Of a DNA stretch of 39,728 nt, positions 22,605 to 30,837 are shown piece by piece. The DNA lies in assembly GCA_017615325.1 (NCBI GenBank), contig JAGAAI010000070.1, positions 1 through 39,728 of the forward strand, written 5' to 3'. The stretch is from Clostridiales bacterium. Its GTDB lineage: Bacteria; Bacillota; Clostridia; Saccharofermentanales; Saccharofermentanaceae. The notes beneath the pieces are model-generated. The model ran no database searches, had not been told where the DNA came from, and was given only the letters and a program-made list of their open reading frames with translations. The translations under genes were made by a program, and so were the position numbers. How positions within the stretch are numbered: the first letter of the stretch is position 1; every line of letters starts with the position of its first letter.

Positions 22605-23459
22605 ATGAAAAAGATAAAGTTTATAGCAGTTACGGCAGCGATCTGTCTTGCAATGTCATCCCTTGCTGGATGCCAGGGAACAGAGCCTGCAGCCGGCAGT
22701 GAGACAACCGTTCCGTCCGAGACTACGGCAGCTTCTTCCGAGGAGTCAAAGGATACAGAAGAGTCTAAGGATACAGAAGAATCCAAGGATACCGAGGAGT
22801 CTAAGGACACGGAAGAGTCCAAGGATACTGAAGAATCCCTTGAGCCCCAGCCTACAGGCGATGATTCCATCACACCCGAACTTCAGAAGCAGGCAAACGT
22901 ATTCGTTAGCAACTTCGCTGAGCAGGGTATCAAGTCTTTCGACAGACAGAACGCTGACCTTAAGCAGGTCCTGGATTTTGTTCACATGTTCCTTAAGATC
23001 AATTCACAGGATAACCTGAAGAGTGACGGCAACTATGAGTCTTTCACATATGAGAAGGCTCAGGACGTTGCAGGCAAGTATCTGGGTTATATCATCAATG
23101 AAGATGATGTTAAGGCACTTCCCGAGATCCCTGAAGAGTTTGATGCTTCAAAGATGCCTTTCTACAAGGACGGCAGCATCGTCTACTATGGCGGTGACGG
23201 CGAGGCTCACACAGGTATCGCTATTGTTGACAGCATCGATAACCCCGGTGACGGAACGCTCGTGCTCTCATACACTGCATATGATATCGATCTTGATACA
23301 TATTGGGATCTTACGGCAGATCAGCTCAAGGAATACTATAAGCTCACAGCTGACCAGGCTAAGAAGGATCCTACTCTTACTGCCAGCTACCAGGGCAAGG
23401 CTACTGTTGATGTAGGACAGTCAGGTTCTTATATCCTGATCAAGCTTGAAGCTAATTAA
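22605..23459 (+). CDS. lipoprotein with EESKDT repeat linker
   Basis: A 284-residue lipoprotein. The signal peptide ends SSLAGC. A low-complexity linker follows with five tandem copies of EESKDT (22740 to about 22829), and then a C-terminal domain of about 195 residues (ITPELQKQANVFVSNFAEQG... to VGQSGSYILIKLEAN). The C-terminal domain starts like other clostridial secreted proteins of unknown function. The acidic linker probably spans the wall. AAGGGAG precedes the ATG. It has its own promoter and terminator, so it is a single-gene unit. Confidence 0.7.
   Translation: MKKIKFIAVTAAICLAMSSLAGCQGTEPAAGSETTVPSETTAASSEESKDTEESKDTEESKDTEESKDTEESKDTEESLEPQPTGDDSITPELQKQANVFVSNFAEQGIKSFDRQNADLKQVLDFVHMFLKINSQDNLKSDGNYESFTYEKAQDVAGKYLGYIINEDDVKALPEIPEEFDASKMPFYKDGSIVYYGGDGEAHTGIAIVDSIDNPGDGTLVLSYTAYDIDLDTYWDLTADQLKEYYKLTADQAKKDPTLTASYQGKATVDVGQSGSYILIKLEAN
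22740..22838 (+). repeat. 18-base coding repeat, five copies plus part
   Basis: Five tandem 18-base units encode EESKDT, with a further EES at the end. Copies differ at synonymous third positions (for example GAG/GAA, TCA/TCT/TCC, GAT/GAC) while the protein repeat is exact. This suggests selection on the peptide or an old expansion. Confidence 0.9.
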
Positions 23460-23485
23460 CAGGCAGGAAAAACAAGTAACTACAG

Positions 23486-23514
23486 CGGCTGCAGGTTTTC
23501 CTGCGGCCGTTTTT
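23486..23514 (+). terminator. terminator of the repeat lipoprotein gene
   Basis: CGGCtGCAGG and CCTGCggCCG pair around a TTTT loop and are followed by TTTTT, 26 bases after the stop codon. Confidence 0.85.
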
Positions 23515-23547
23515 ATGCTCAAAATATCAAGTCACCATCCTGGAATT

Positions 23548-23556
23548 TGCTATACT
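23548..23556 (+). promoter_or_regulatory. extended -10 promoter of the AraC-GGDEF gene
   Basis: TGCTATACT lies 36 bases before the ATG at 23593. There is no clear -35 hexamer. Confidence 0.55.
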
Positions 23557-23592
23557 AGACTCAAGATCGATCTTAACCTGGGAGGAGGACCT

Positions 23593-24390
23593 ATGACAAA
23601 GCTTGAACTTCTGGCAAATGTTCTGGAATACATAGAACAGCATATATCGGAAGATATCCACACTGAAGATATTGCCAAGGCATGTTTTTGTTCCCGTTCT
23701 TCTCTCGAAAAACTCTTCCGTTGTGTCTACAACATCTCGGTAAGGGACTACCTTATCAGACGGCGTATGACACATGCGGGGAAGGCACTTGTCGAAAGAC
23801 CTGAACTAAGCGTTCTTGATATAGCCGTAATGTATGGCTATTCCAGCAATGAAGCTTTCAGCAGGGCATTCAGACAGGTGTGGAACCAGTTGCCGTCCGA
23901 CTACCGCAACAATAAGCGGTCACCGGAACTTTTCCCGAGGATGAATACATCCTTGGAGTTAGGAGATGATCTTATGAAAACAACAAAATTCGACATCAGC
24001 AATCTTTACGACCTTTTCCAGACGCGCCAGGACTGCTATTTCGTCTGTGCCGACATCAAGAATCTTATCCCGATCAACGATATCTCAAGGAAGGCGGGAG
24101 ACCTTGCCATCGTGGAATCCATGCGCCGCCTGGAAGACGTGGCAGGTGAGAACGATATCGTATTCAGGATCGGAGGCGATGAATTCGTTATCCTGACCGA
24201 CAGTCCTGACGAGAAGGAAGCTCTTGATAAGATGGAGAAGATCCTCAAAAGGAACGGCGAATGCATAAACTTTGAAGGACAGGATATCCCCCTGTCACTT
24301 TATGGATGCATCGTCCGCCTTGGAAGGAAGACAGAGCATTACAACGAACTCTTCACGGCCCTCTGGGAAGCGATAAATGAGAGTAAGTAA
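23593..24390 (+). CDS. AraC-type HTH fused to a GGDEF-like domain
   Basis: A 265-residue protein. The N-terminal 110 residues form an AraC/XylS double helix-turn-helix (LLANVLEYIEQHISEDI, LEKLFRCVYNISVRDYLIRR, DIAVMYGYSSNEAFSRAFR). The remainder is GGDEF-like, with a metal-ligand Asp154 (VCADIKNLIPIND) and an intact GGDEF motif (194-198, FRIGGDEFVIL). It lacks the usual LTGLYNR entry motif, is short for a GGDEF domain, and the Arg of the RxxD inhibitory site is missing. It may make cyclic di-GMP, or bind a nucleotide to control its own DNA binding. GGAGGAGG precedes the chosen ATG; the longer frame is open upstream without such a site. Confidence 0.8.
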   Translation: MTKLELLANVLEYIEQHISEDIHTEDIAKACFCSRSSLEKLFRCVYNISVRDYLIRRRMTHAGKALVERPELSVLDIAVMYGYSSNEAFSRAFRQVWNQLPSDYRNNKRSPELFPRMNTSLELGDDLMKTTKFDISNLYDLFQTRQDCYFVCADIKNLIPINDISRKAGDLAIVESMRRLEDVAGENDIVFRIGGDEFVILTDSPDEKEALDKMEKILKRNGECINFEGQDIPLSLYGCIVRLGRKTEHYNELFTALWEAINESK

Positions 24391-24405
24391 AGCGCTTGGG
24401 ATCAG

Positions 24406-24440
24406 AAGTGCCTGCAGGATCTTCTGCAGGCACTTTTTTT
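24406..24440 (+). terminator. terminator of the AraC-GGDEF gene
   Basis: AAGTGCCTGCAG and CTGCAGGCACTT form a perfect 12-bp stem with a 6-base loop, followed by more T. The T-run overlaps the stop codon of the convergent gene on the minus strand. Confidence 0.9.
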
Positions 24441-26040
24441 ATGAGAGATATTCCAGGCGGTCCAGGATCTGCTTTAGGATTTCACCCTGCTGCCGGCTTA
24501 GTAATAAGCGTTTTTGAGGTAGACTTTTGATATCCCTCTTGGCTTTGACGACCTCTTCTTTTTCACGCGCCCGTTCTTCGGCGCATTTCCTTTCGAATTC
24601 CGGTGAGTAGGCCTCAATGGTGCTTTGCATTTCCTTTTCATATGCGAAGGGATTAAGATCCTCGCCTATCATGTGGAAAAAGGCTCCGATCTCAGAACGC
24701 GCGGTGCTGTCTTCGACCTGTTCTCTCAAACCCTGTCTTTCCATCTCTTTGGCATACTCTGCGTCCATTTTGGCGAAAGTCGAAGGCTTTTTATCCTGCT
24801 TTGCAACTCCGCTTGCCTCCCTTGCGTTATTTAATGCGAGCAGGTTGTCGGCAAGGTCAGAGGAGATCTCATAGTAGAGGCTGATCAAAGCCACAAGATC
24901 TCTCTTGTGTTCGGGAAGGTGAGATTCAATGATCTCCCATTCGGGATATTTAAGGATCTGCTGTATCCTCTCGGGTTTGTCTTTGTTGGTCTCGAGGAGA
25001 TTGCGCATGTCCGTGGCATGGCAGACACAGTATATGTAACGGAGCTGGATATTCGGGTCAAAAGGAGTCCTGTCGAGCATTTCGAGGATTATCGGTTTTG
25101 CCTTTGCGAAAGAGCGCTCGTTAAGGAGTCTGTCGATCTCTTCTATGGAGGCTTCTCTTTCCACGTGATCGTAAGGCTCTTTCCATCCGCAATAGGAGCA
25201 CATGAGATACTTGTTTGTCCTGTCATACCTTAAGGGACTCGCGCACTTGGGACAGGTCTTGCTGTCTATCGTATCTTCCTTGCCCAGATCGTCGAGATCT
25301 TCTTCAGGAATGACCCTGGCGGACCAGAGATTTGATTCGACTTCCTTTATCTTGATGATCATGAGGTCGAGCTTTTTCTCGAGTGAATCACGCTTTCCGC
25401 GTGCCTCACTGCTCCTTTTCTTCTGTGCGCTCCTGTCGTTTGAAAGGTATTTATCGTCGTAGTATACGTCGTCGGAACGAAAGATACTTTCCTCTTTAGA
25501 GGAGAGCAGATAGAGGCTGAAGATATCCGACCAGAACTGGCTTTTGGGTCCGCCTGACTGGATCCCGGCAGCAGACTTGCCGCTGCGGTTAACGCTTTCA
25601 CCGACATCGGTCTTTACTTCGCAAAGCTCAAGGGCAGTGTCGATGTAACGGCCAAGGCATGCGACAAGGACCCTTTTATCTTCGGGGAGAAGATCTGTAA
25701 GAGTCCTCCACTCGGTCATTGCCTTGATCGCCTTGAGTTTTTTTGTGTTCTTTCTGTATTTGATCAGGATCGCGGCTACGCTCTTATCCTGATAATAGCA
25801 AAGTATCTTGTTGTAGATGAGCCTGGGGTTATCGGGGTCCGTCTTAAGAAGGTCCTTGATCATGGATTCAGCCATGGAAAAACGCCCTTTACCGATCAGG
25901 GTCTCGACTGATTCAAGAGAGATATCGAGATTGTCTTCGTTCGCCGCAGTAACACGCCCGCAGTATGCGCACTCGAACATCTTCTTATCTCTGTCGTATC
26001 TTAAGATACCGCCGCATTCCTTGCAGATCTTTTCTTCCAT
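24439..26040 (-). CDS. double zinc-ribbon/helical repeat protein, unknown
   Basis: A 533-residue cytoplasmic protein made of two copies of one module. Each copy opens with a zinc ribbon CxxC-x14-CxxC (first at C6, C9, C24, C27; second at TCPKCASPLRYDR...CSYCG). A TPR-like helical pair follows (LIGKGRFSMAESMIKDLLKT and LLNERSFAKAKPIILEMLDR). Then come a segment with a conserved W and the motif LPEDKRVLVA / LPEHKRDLVA, and finally a linker and charged coiled coil. It is co-oriented with a one-module paralogue 23 bases upstream. GGGGAAG precedes the ATG. No enzymatic motif is seen. The build suggests a scaffold or nucleic-acid/protein-binding role. Confidence 0.65.
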   Translation of the reverse strand: MEEKICKECGGILRYDRDKKMFECAYCGRVTAANEDNLDISLESVETLIGKGRFSMAESMIKDLLKTDPDNPRLIYNKILCYYQDKSVAAILIKYRKNTKKLKAIKAMTEWRTLTDLLPEDKRVLVACLGRYIDTALELCEVKTDVGESVNRSGKSAAGIQSGGPKSQFWSDIFSLYLLSSKEESIFRSDDVYYDDKYLSNDRSAQKKRSSEARGKRDSLEKKLDLMIIKIKEVESNLWSARVIPEEDLDDLGKEDTIDSKTCPKCASPLRYDRTNKYLMCSYCGWKEPYDHVEREASIEEIDRLLNERSFAKAKPIILEMLDRTPFDPNIQLRYIYCVCHATDMRNLLETNKDKPERIQQILKYPEWEIIESHLPEHKRDLVALISLYYEISSDLADNLLALNNAREASGVAKQDKKPSTFAKMDAEYAKEMERQGLREQVEDSTARSEIGAFFHMIGEDLNPFAYEKEMQSTIEAYSPEFERKCAEERAREKEEVVKAKRDIKSLPQKRLLLSRQQGEILKQILDRLEYLS

Positions 26041-26063
26041 TTTTCTTCCCCCGATCTATAGGC

Positions 26064-26813
26064 TCAGATCAGAGCTTCGAGCTCTTTTATCTTTGCCAGT
26101 AGTTCTGTCTGTTCGATCTCCAGATCCCGGATCTCGTTTGACCATTCCTCAATTGCTTCTTTATGGGGATCAGCTTCTTCTGACTTCTTTTTGCGTTGAA
26201 AGAAATCTATGACAGGACCTGAATGGTCGATCTTTGGGATCATTTCCGATTCGTCTTCGTAATCCCTTCCGTAAACGCTGTAGAACTGACCGCTCGAGTC
26301 TATAGCAGCAGTATCCATTGTCTCGTCACGTCCCGGATTGCCGCAAGGCGCGATGAATTTGCTTCTCTCTTTTATTTTGGCTTTATTGTCTAATATCTCT
26401 ATCGCGTTGACACAGAAAGATATGACATATTTTGTAAGATCCTTTTTGTCTTCGGGGAGCATTTCCTTTATCTTATCCCACTGCTCATCATGCAAGATGG
26501 ATTCCATCGTCTTTCTGTTGTTCTTGCTGCTGTTTAAGAGGATGTTGAGCTGCGTCATCCTGTACTTAAGAAGGATTGATCTTAAGAAGAAATAGGGATT
26601 ATCAGGTTCTTTGTCTATCAGCTTGACCAAAACATGCAATGCATCATCATACTTATGAGTCTGCATGAACTCATCTACCGTGTCGATCGACAGAGGTTTG
26701 TTATCTACTCCCGGTTTATGGATCGTTCCGCAATGAGAGCACTCATAGAATCCTATGGATCTGTTGAAAGTCAATTCAGCACCGCAGGATGAACATAGCT
26801 TCTTTACATCCAT
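26064..26813 (-). CDS. single-module zinc-ribbon/helical protein, unknown
   Basis: A 249-residue paralogue of each half of the next gene. It has a zinc ribbon (C7, C10, C25, C28), a TPR-like helical pair (MQTHKYDDALHVLVKLIDK), the motif MLPEDKKDLTKYVISF, a poorly conserved linker, and a C-terminal coiled coil (IEQTELLAKIKELEALI). It is the first gene of the two-gene unit. The start MDVKKLCSSCG follows GGGAGG. No known family recognised. Confidence 0.65.
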   Translation of the reverse strand: MDVKKLCSSCGAELTFNRSIGFYECSHCGTIHKPGVDNKPLSIDTVDEFMQTHKYDDALHVLVKLIDKEPDNPYFFLRSILLKYRMTQLNILLNSSKNNRKTMESILHDEQWDKIKEMLPEDKKDLTKYVISFCVNAIEILDNKAKIKERSKFIAPCGNPGRDETMDTAAIDSSGQFYSVYGRDYEDESEMIPKIDHSGPVIDFFQRKKKSEEADPHKEAIEEWSNEIRDLEIEQTELLAKIKELEALI

Positions 26814-26960
26814 CTATAGAACCTCCCCACCTTTGATATCTCTAATAAGATAACCCTTCCTGTACTTATAATACAATATTTGGGATATGGAAAAAAATAT
26901 TTATCAAGCATACAATGATATTATGAAAGACAGATTATCCGGAACAAGGGGAGAAGTGTT

Positions 26961-27662
26961 ATGAAGAAAATGAAGATAGCGGCAGTTGCTCTGCTTCTTG
27001 TTATGTCCGTATCTTATGTCAGCGGATGCCTGAATAATGTTGCAAGCCCGGATCCCGGATCTTCAGCGGATGAGACTGCTGCATCACAGGAGACAGAGAT
27101 CTTAAAGAAGCGTCTCCAAAAGATGACAGCAAAAGAAAATGGTGAGACAATCTATATCGTAGATTATGAATATGACCAGGAAGGAAGGGTCGTAAGAAAC
27201 AATTACTACGATAATGTGGGCAACAAAACTTCCTTCAGTGAGATGAAATATAATGCGGAAGGGAAGGAGATAAAGAACACGTTTTACAAGGCGGATGGCA
27301 GTGTAGATGATTGGTATGAGACTGAATATGACAGTTCCGGGAATGCCGTTAAGATCATAACCTATATGCCGGATAAGGAGACCGGACAGATCAACTCCTG
27401 GGAAGAATGTGAGTATGATTCTGCGGGGAAAGAGGTCAAAAGAACTCATTATTCCGACAGCGGTGTTGCCGATTCGTGGGTCGGATCCGAGTATGATGCT
27501 ATGGGGAATGTGATCTGCGAGACAAGATATAACATGAAGGATGAGATAGTGAATTACACGAGATACGAATACGATGAAGAAGGGAACATGATCAAAGATT
27601 CGTTTTTCGACACTGAAGGAAACCTTATCTCAAGTATTGATTATGAGAATGAATATGAATAA
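26961..27662 (+). CDS. lipoprotein with YD-like repeats
   Basis: A 233-residue lipoprotein with signal peptide ending SVSYVSGC. The mature part is a series of about seven 20-25-residue repeats carrying a Y-[DN]-x-x-G-[NK] core: YEYDQEGRVV, KYNAEGKEI, EYDSSGNAV, EYDSAGKEV, EYDAMGNVI, EYDEEGNMI. This resembles YD/RHS or MORN-like beta-hairpin repeats and would form an elongated beta structure outside the cell. GGGGAGAAG precedes the ATG. The partner or ligand is unknown. A hairpin terminator follows. Confidence 0.7.
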   Translation: MKKMKIAAVALLLVMSVSYVSGCLNNVASPDPGSSADETAASQETEILKKRLQKMTAKENGETIYIVDYEYDQEGRVVRNNYYDNVGNKTSFSEMKYNAEGKEIKNTFYKADGSVDDWYETEYDSSGNAVKIITYMPDKETGQINSWEECEYDSAGKEVKRTHYSDSGVADSWVGSEYDAMGNVICETRYNMKDEIVNYTRYEYDEEGNMIKDSFFDTEGNLISSIDYENEYE

Positions 27663-27670
27663 AAACAATG

Positions 27671-27704
27671 AGGGGTATCTCTATTCAAGTTCTGAGATAC
27701 CCCT
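27671..27704. terminator. shared terminator between convergent genes
   Basis: AGGGGTATCTC and GAGATACCCCT form a perfect 11-bp stem between the YD-repeat lipoprotein and the ABC permease. TTTG follows on the plus strand and TCATTGTTTTTATT on the minus strand, so it can serve both directions. Confidence 0.8.
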
Positions 27705-27710
27705 TTGATC

Positions 27711-29387
27711 TTATCTTACCCTGAAGGTCTTTGGCGCAAGCTTATATACGAGTATGCAGGCAACTGCTATGTAGATGACCGTGAATGCGGCTGCTACGGG
27801 TGCGAAGATCTGTGCGGATACATCGTTGTTGAAGAGGAACCAGCAGATCATGTAGATCACGGCATTTATGATCTGATAACCCTTGCCCTTGATCTTGAAT
27901 TCCATCGTATAGGGCTGCATCAGATAGTATATCGCCAGGTGATGGACCGAGAAGAAGATCATGGTCAGGATTATAGACAGGAAAGTAAAGAGATACTGGA
28001 AAGGATAATCCTGTCCTCCGGTGATCTTTAGAACTGTAACAGCATATATTGCGATCATCAGGGCCGGTATCAGGTTCAGCTTGATAACAGAGAATAATCT
28101 CAAGCGGAACATCGTAAGTATCGCTTTGGGTTCCTTATAGAAGCCGAAGTTCAAAAGGGAAGAGTCACAGTTGGAGAACATTACCTGTGAGATAACGGCA
28201 CCACGGTTCAGGAAATACATGAGGAAGGGAACGGCAGAAAGCTTTGCCGTAAAGATCAGTCTGATAAGGGAATCTTCCATTACCAGAGTGCGTTTCCATT
28301 CGTAATACATATATATAGACATCAGCACGATGACTGCTGCTATGCCGATTATGAACTTGATGATCTTACCCCAAAGGAGTTTCTTATGTCTCTTGATAAA
28401 GAGTTCGTTTAAGAAGGCGTAGCCTGTTAAGTTTGAATCCACGCTTCCTGTCTCTGAGATAGTTGCAAGCGATGATTTCTTTACAGTCCTCTGCGCGCTC
28501 TGTTTGACGCCCCTCATCTTCTCGCGTTCTGCCTTCAGGGCTTTTCGATAGAGACCGTAAGGGAACTTCACGATAGCGATCATAGCAGGGATCGCTGCCA
28601 GGATGGAAATGATCATTGCGATAGCCGGGATCAGGCTCGAATAACCTGACCAAAGATAAGCAGGACCTGTTATTGAACCGATAAAGAAGACCAGGAAGCC
28701 AAATAAAACATTGATGTTGTTATTGACCATGGTGGTAGCACGTCCCTTGCGGTCCTGGGTCTTGCCGGCCGAGAGTTTGGAAGAATAGACCGCCATCTGA
28801 ATACCCGTTGCGGCCGCGTTGAATGCGAATCCCGAGAAGGGAATGAGGACTGCGAAGTACCAGGGGACCTTTGCAAGAAGAGCTGTGGGGATACCTAAGA
28901 GGGCATAGCTTATAAAGATGATGATGGAGTCTAATGCAAACTGGGATGTTATGTATTTCTTGGCATCCATGTTGAGCATGAAGACGCAGTATTCGGTCTC
29001 GGTGGTGGCAGCGAATAGATTGTACATGAATGCAAATGCCAGGCTCAATACGACGAAAGCATAAAGATAGATGCTCCCCTGGGATGCATCGGCGATAGTC
29101 TTTCTTGATGCGTCGCTCTCGGAAAAGACATATGCAAAAGACGATATGGCACCCGAACCGAAAAAGAGTCCGATAAACAGCAAGATCTTACCGAAGAATC
29201 TCTGGAAGAGCTCAGCTATGAGCGCGAAGATAAACGCGATTATCTTTATCGCCCTGATGCCGTAGATCCTGTCTGATATGTGTTTCCCTATGAATGGCAG
29301 ATGCTTGACCGCGAAGAGGATACCGTTCGTCTTGATCGTAGTGCGCATCCTGAAAATGTTGATTAAGGTATTATTCATCTCCCGCAT
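27711..29387 (-). CDS. ABC transporter membrane subunit
   Basis: A 558-residue integral membrane protein with about 12 predicted helices in two groups, separated by a basic cytoplasmic segment near the middle (KALKAEREKMRGVKQSAQRTVKKSS). It overlaps the upstream ATPase gene by 17 bases, so the two form one transporter. The layout resembles ABC-2-type exporters with a fused double membrane domain. The substrate is unknown. Co-occurrence with three small membrane proteins and an Lgt-like protein hints at export or insertion of a membrane or lipid-linked product. Confidence 0.75.
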   Translation of the reverse strand: MREMNNTLINIFRMRTTIKTNGILFAVKHLPFIGKHISDRIYGIRAIKIIAFIFALIAELFQRFFGKILLFIGLFFGSGAISSFAYVFSESDASRKTIADASQGSIYLYAFVVLSLAFAFMYNLFAATTETEYCVFMLNMDAKKYITSQFALDSIIIFISYALLGIPTALLAKVPWYFAVLIPFSGFAFNAAATGIQMAVYSSKLSAGKTQDRKGRATTMVNNNINVLFGFLVFFIGSITGPAYLWSGYSSLIPAIAMIISILAAIPAMIAIVKFPYGLYRKALKAEREKMRGVKQSAQRTVKKSSLATISETGSVDSNLTGYAFLNELFIKRHKKLLWGKIIKFIIGIAAVIVLMSIYMYYEWKRTLVMEDSLIRLIFTAKLSAVPFLMYFLNRGAVISQVMFSNCDSSLLNFGFYKEPKAILTMFRLRLFSVIKLNLIPALMIAIYAVTVLKITGGQDYPFQYLFTFLSIILTMIFFSVHHLAIYYLMQPYTMEFKIKGKGYQIINAVIYMICWFLFNNDVSAQIFAPVAAAFTVIYIAVACILVYKLAPKTFRVR

Positions 29388-30138
29388 CCCTCAACGCTTC
29401 TATGATCTTCTCCTTGAAGTCGTCGCTGCCAAGGTTTTCCTTGTCGATCGGCTCGAGCCTGCCGTGGTTTAAGAGCACGATCTCATCGCAGAGGTCGAGC
29501 GCTATGTCCAGGAGGTGAGTCGAGAAGATGATAATGCGGCCGTCTTTCTGATCCCTTAAGATGTTCTTCATCTCTTCTGCGACGACGACATCAAGAGATG
29601 TCAGAGGTTCGTCTAATAGCATGAGACGCGGTCTGCCGATGATGTTTATAAGCATCTGCATCTTGTTGCGCGTGCCGTGTGAATAGTCCTTCATCAGGCG
29701 GTCGCGCGTATCTTCGGGGATCATCATGAAGTCTAAGTATTCGTTGATGCTCTTGGGATTAACTATCTTGTCCTTATGTATATCCAGGTAGAACTTCAGG
29801 AATTCGCGTCCGGTCATGAAGTCCGGGACAGTGGGTGTGGAAAGAACGTATCCGATGTCATCGGACTGGACTTCTTCTGTCCTGTCACCGATCCTGAAGA
29901 AGAACTTGCCGAAGTTAAAATCCGTGTCCGAATTAAGGCAGTTGAAGAGAGTCGTCTTACCTGAGCCGTTACGGCCGAGAAGACCATAGATCTTTCCTTC
30001 CTCAAATGCGAAATCCACATCTGTCAAAACCTCTTTCTTGCCGTAACTTTTGGCAAGGTGAGATATGACGAATTCAGTCTTGGGTTTTGCTATCCCCGCT
30101 GACGCTTCCTGAGGCGTCCATTCCATCTGGTTTTCCAA
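29371..30138 (-). CDS. ABC transporter ATP-binding protein
   Basis: A 255-residue ATPase with Walker A GRNGSGKT (55-62), signature motif YSHGTRNKMQ (a relaxed form of LSGGQ), Walker B LMLLDEPL and the switch His in IIIFSTHLLDIA. It resembles ABC-2 exporter ATPases. The first in-frame start is a TTG at 30138 with AAAGGGG nine bases upstream; an ATG at 30126 is the alternative but has no ribosome site. Either way the N-terminal end overlaps the preceding Lgt-like gene by 53-65 bases in another frame. Confidence 0.88.
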   Translation of the reverse strand: MENQMEWTPQEASAGIAKPKTEFVISHLAKSYGKKEVLTDVDFAFEEGKIYGLLGRNGSGKTTLFNCLNSDTDFNFGKFFFRIGDRTEEVQSDDIGYVLSTPTVPDFMTGREFLKFYLDIHKDKIVNPKSINEYLDFMMIPEDTRDRLMKDYSHGTRNKMQMLINIIGRPRLMLLDEPLTSLDVVVAEEMKNILRDQKDGRIIIFSTHLLDIALDLCDEIVLLNHGRLEPIDKENLGSDDFKEKIIEALRDAGDE

Positions 30139-30829
30139 TTCTCAATACCCCTTTCCAAACCGTCACCAGGATCAGTGCAATTGCCCCTGCTATAAGGACC
30201 GTAACCTGACCGGACGATATTAGCGTACCCTCGTGGTACGACCGCAAATATTCTAACAAAAATCTGACAGGTGTCAAAACAAGAAGAATAATATAAATAG
30301 CGAGTGTCTTGTTTTTCATCTTTCCTGTCAATATTATGCCCATTGTGAATATCAGGATGAAGACGATCATGTCGACGATCTGGGCAGGGAAATAGGAGCC
30401 TCCGTGAGATCCCGGGTAGACTATGGCAAAGGGGCCGTCATAAGGTTTGCCGTGACAGCAACCCGCAAAAAGGCAGCCGAACTTTGCAAGTCCGTACATG
30501 AGTGGTGCGCATGCTACGAAAGACGCCATCACTATATCAGGCTTATCCCTGATGATAAGTCCCGATATCAAAACTCCGCCGATCATGCCTATGGCGGCAC
30601 CCAGTCCGGAGAATCCAAGTTTCAGAAGATCTCCTGACTGGATGATCGTAAACATCACGGAACTGACCAAAGTGCAGACTGCTGTGAGCAGGCAGGTATA
30701 GAAGATCGTCTGCCTGGAGACTCCGGACCGTTTTAAAAGAAGGATCACAACGGCAAAGCCTATAACCACCGATGAGATCACGATCGCACCGTATGGAGAC
30801 CAGGCAAGCTCGGGAATTATGATCTTCAT
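30074..30829 (-). CDS. Lgt-like (prolipoprotein diacylglyceryl transferase family) protein
   Basis: A 251-residue membrane protein with about seven helices and the layout of Lgt, including GLAKFGCLFAGCCHGKPYDG, YPGSHGGSYFPAQIVD and RFLLEYLRSYHEG. The classical Lgt signature GRxxNFxNxE is not visible and the protein is a little short. It is thus more likely a paralogue than the housekeeping enzyme, which is presumably elsewhere. It starts 8 bases after the third small membrane protein and overlaps the ATPase gene. It may act on lipid or thiol groups of a partner; I cannot say which. Confidence 0.7.
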   Translation of the reverse strand: MKIIIPELAWSPYGAIVISSVVIGFAVVILLLKRSGVSRQTIFYTCLLTAVCTLVSSVMFTIIQSGDLLKLGFSGLGAAIGMIGGVLISGLIIRDKPDIVMASFVACAPLMYGLAKFGCLFAGCCHGKPYDGPFAIVYPGSHGGSYFPAQIVDMIVFILIFTMGIILTGKMKNKTLAIYIILLVLTPVRFLLEYLRSYHEGTLISSGQVTVLIAGAIALILVTVWKGVLRIGKPDGMDASGSVSGDSKTQD

Positions 30830-30837
30830 TCAGTTAC

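Noticed and set aside
22740..22838. Possible CRISPR array
   Set aside because: The 18-base units are directly tandem without spacers and lie in frame inside a lipoprotein gene.
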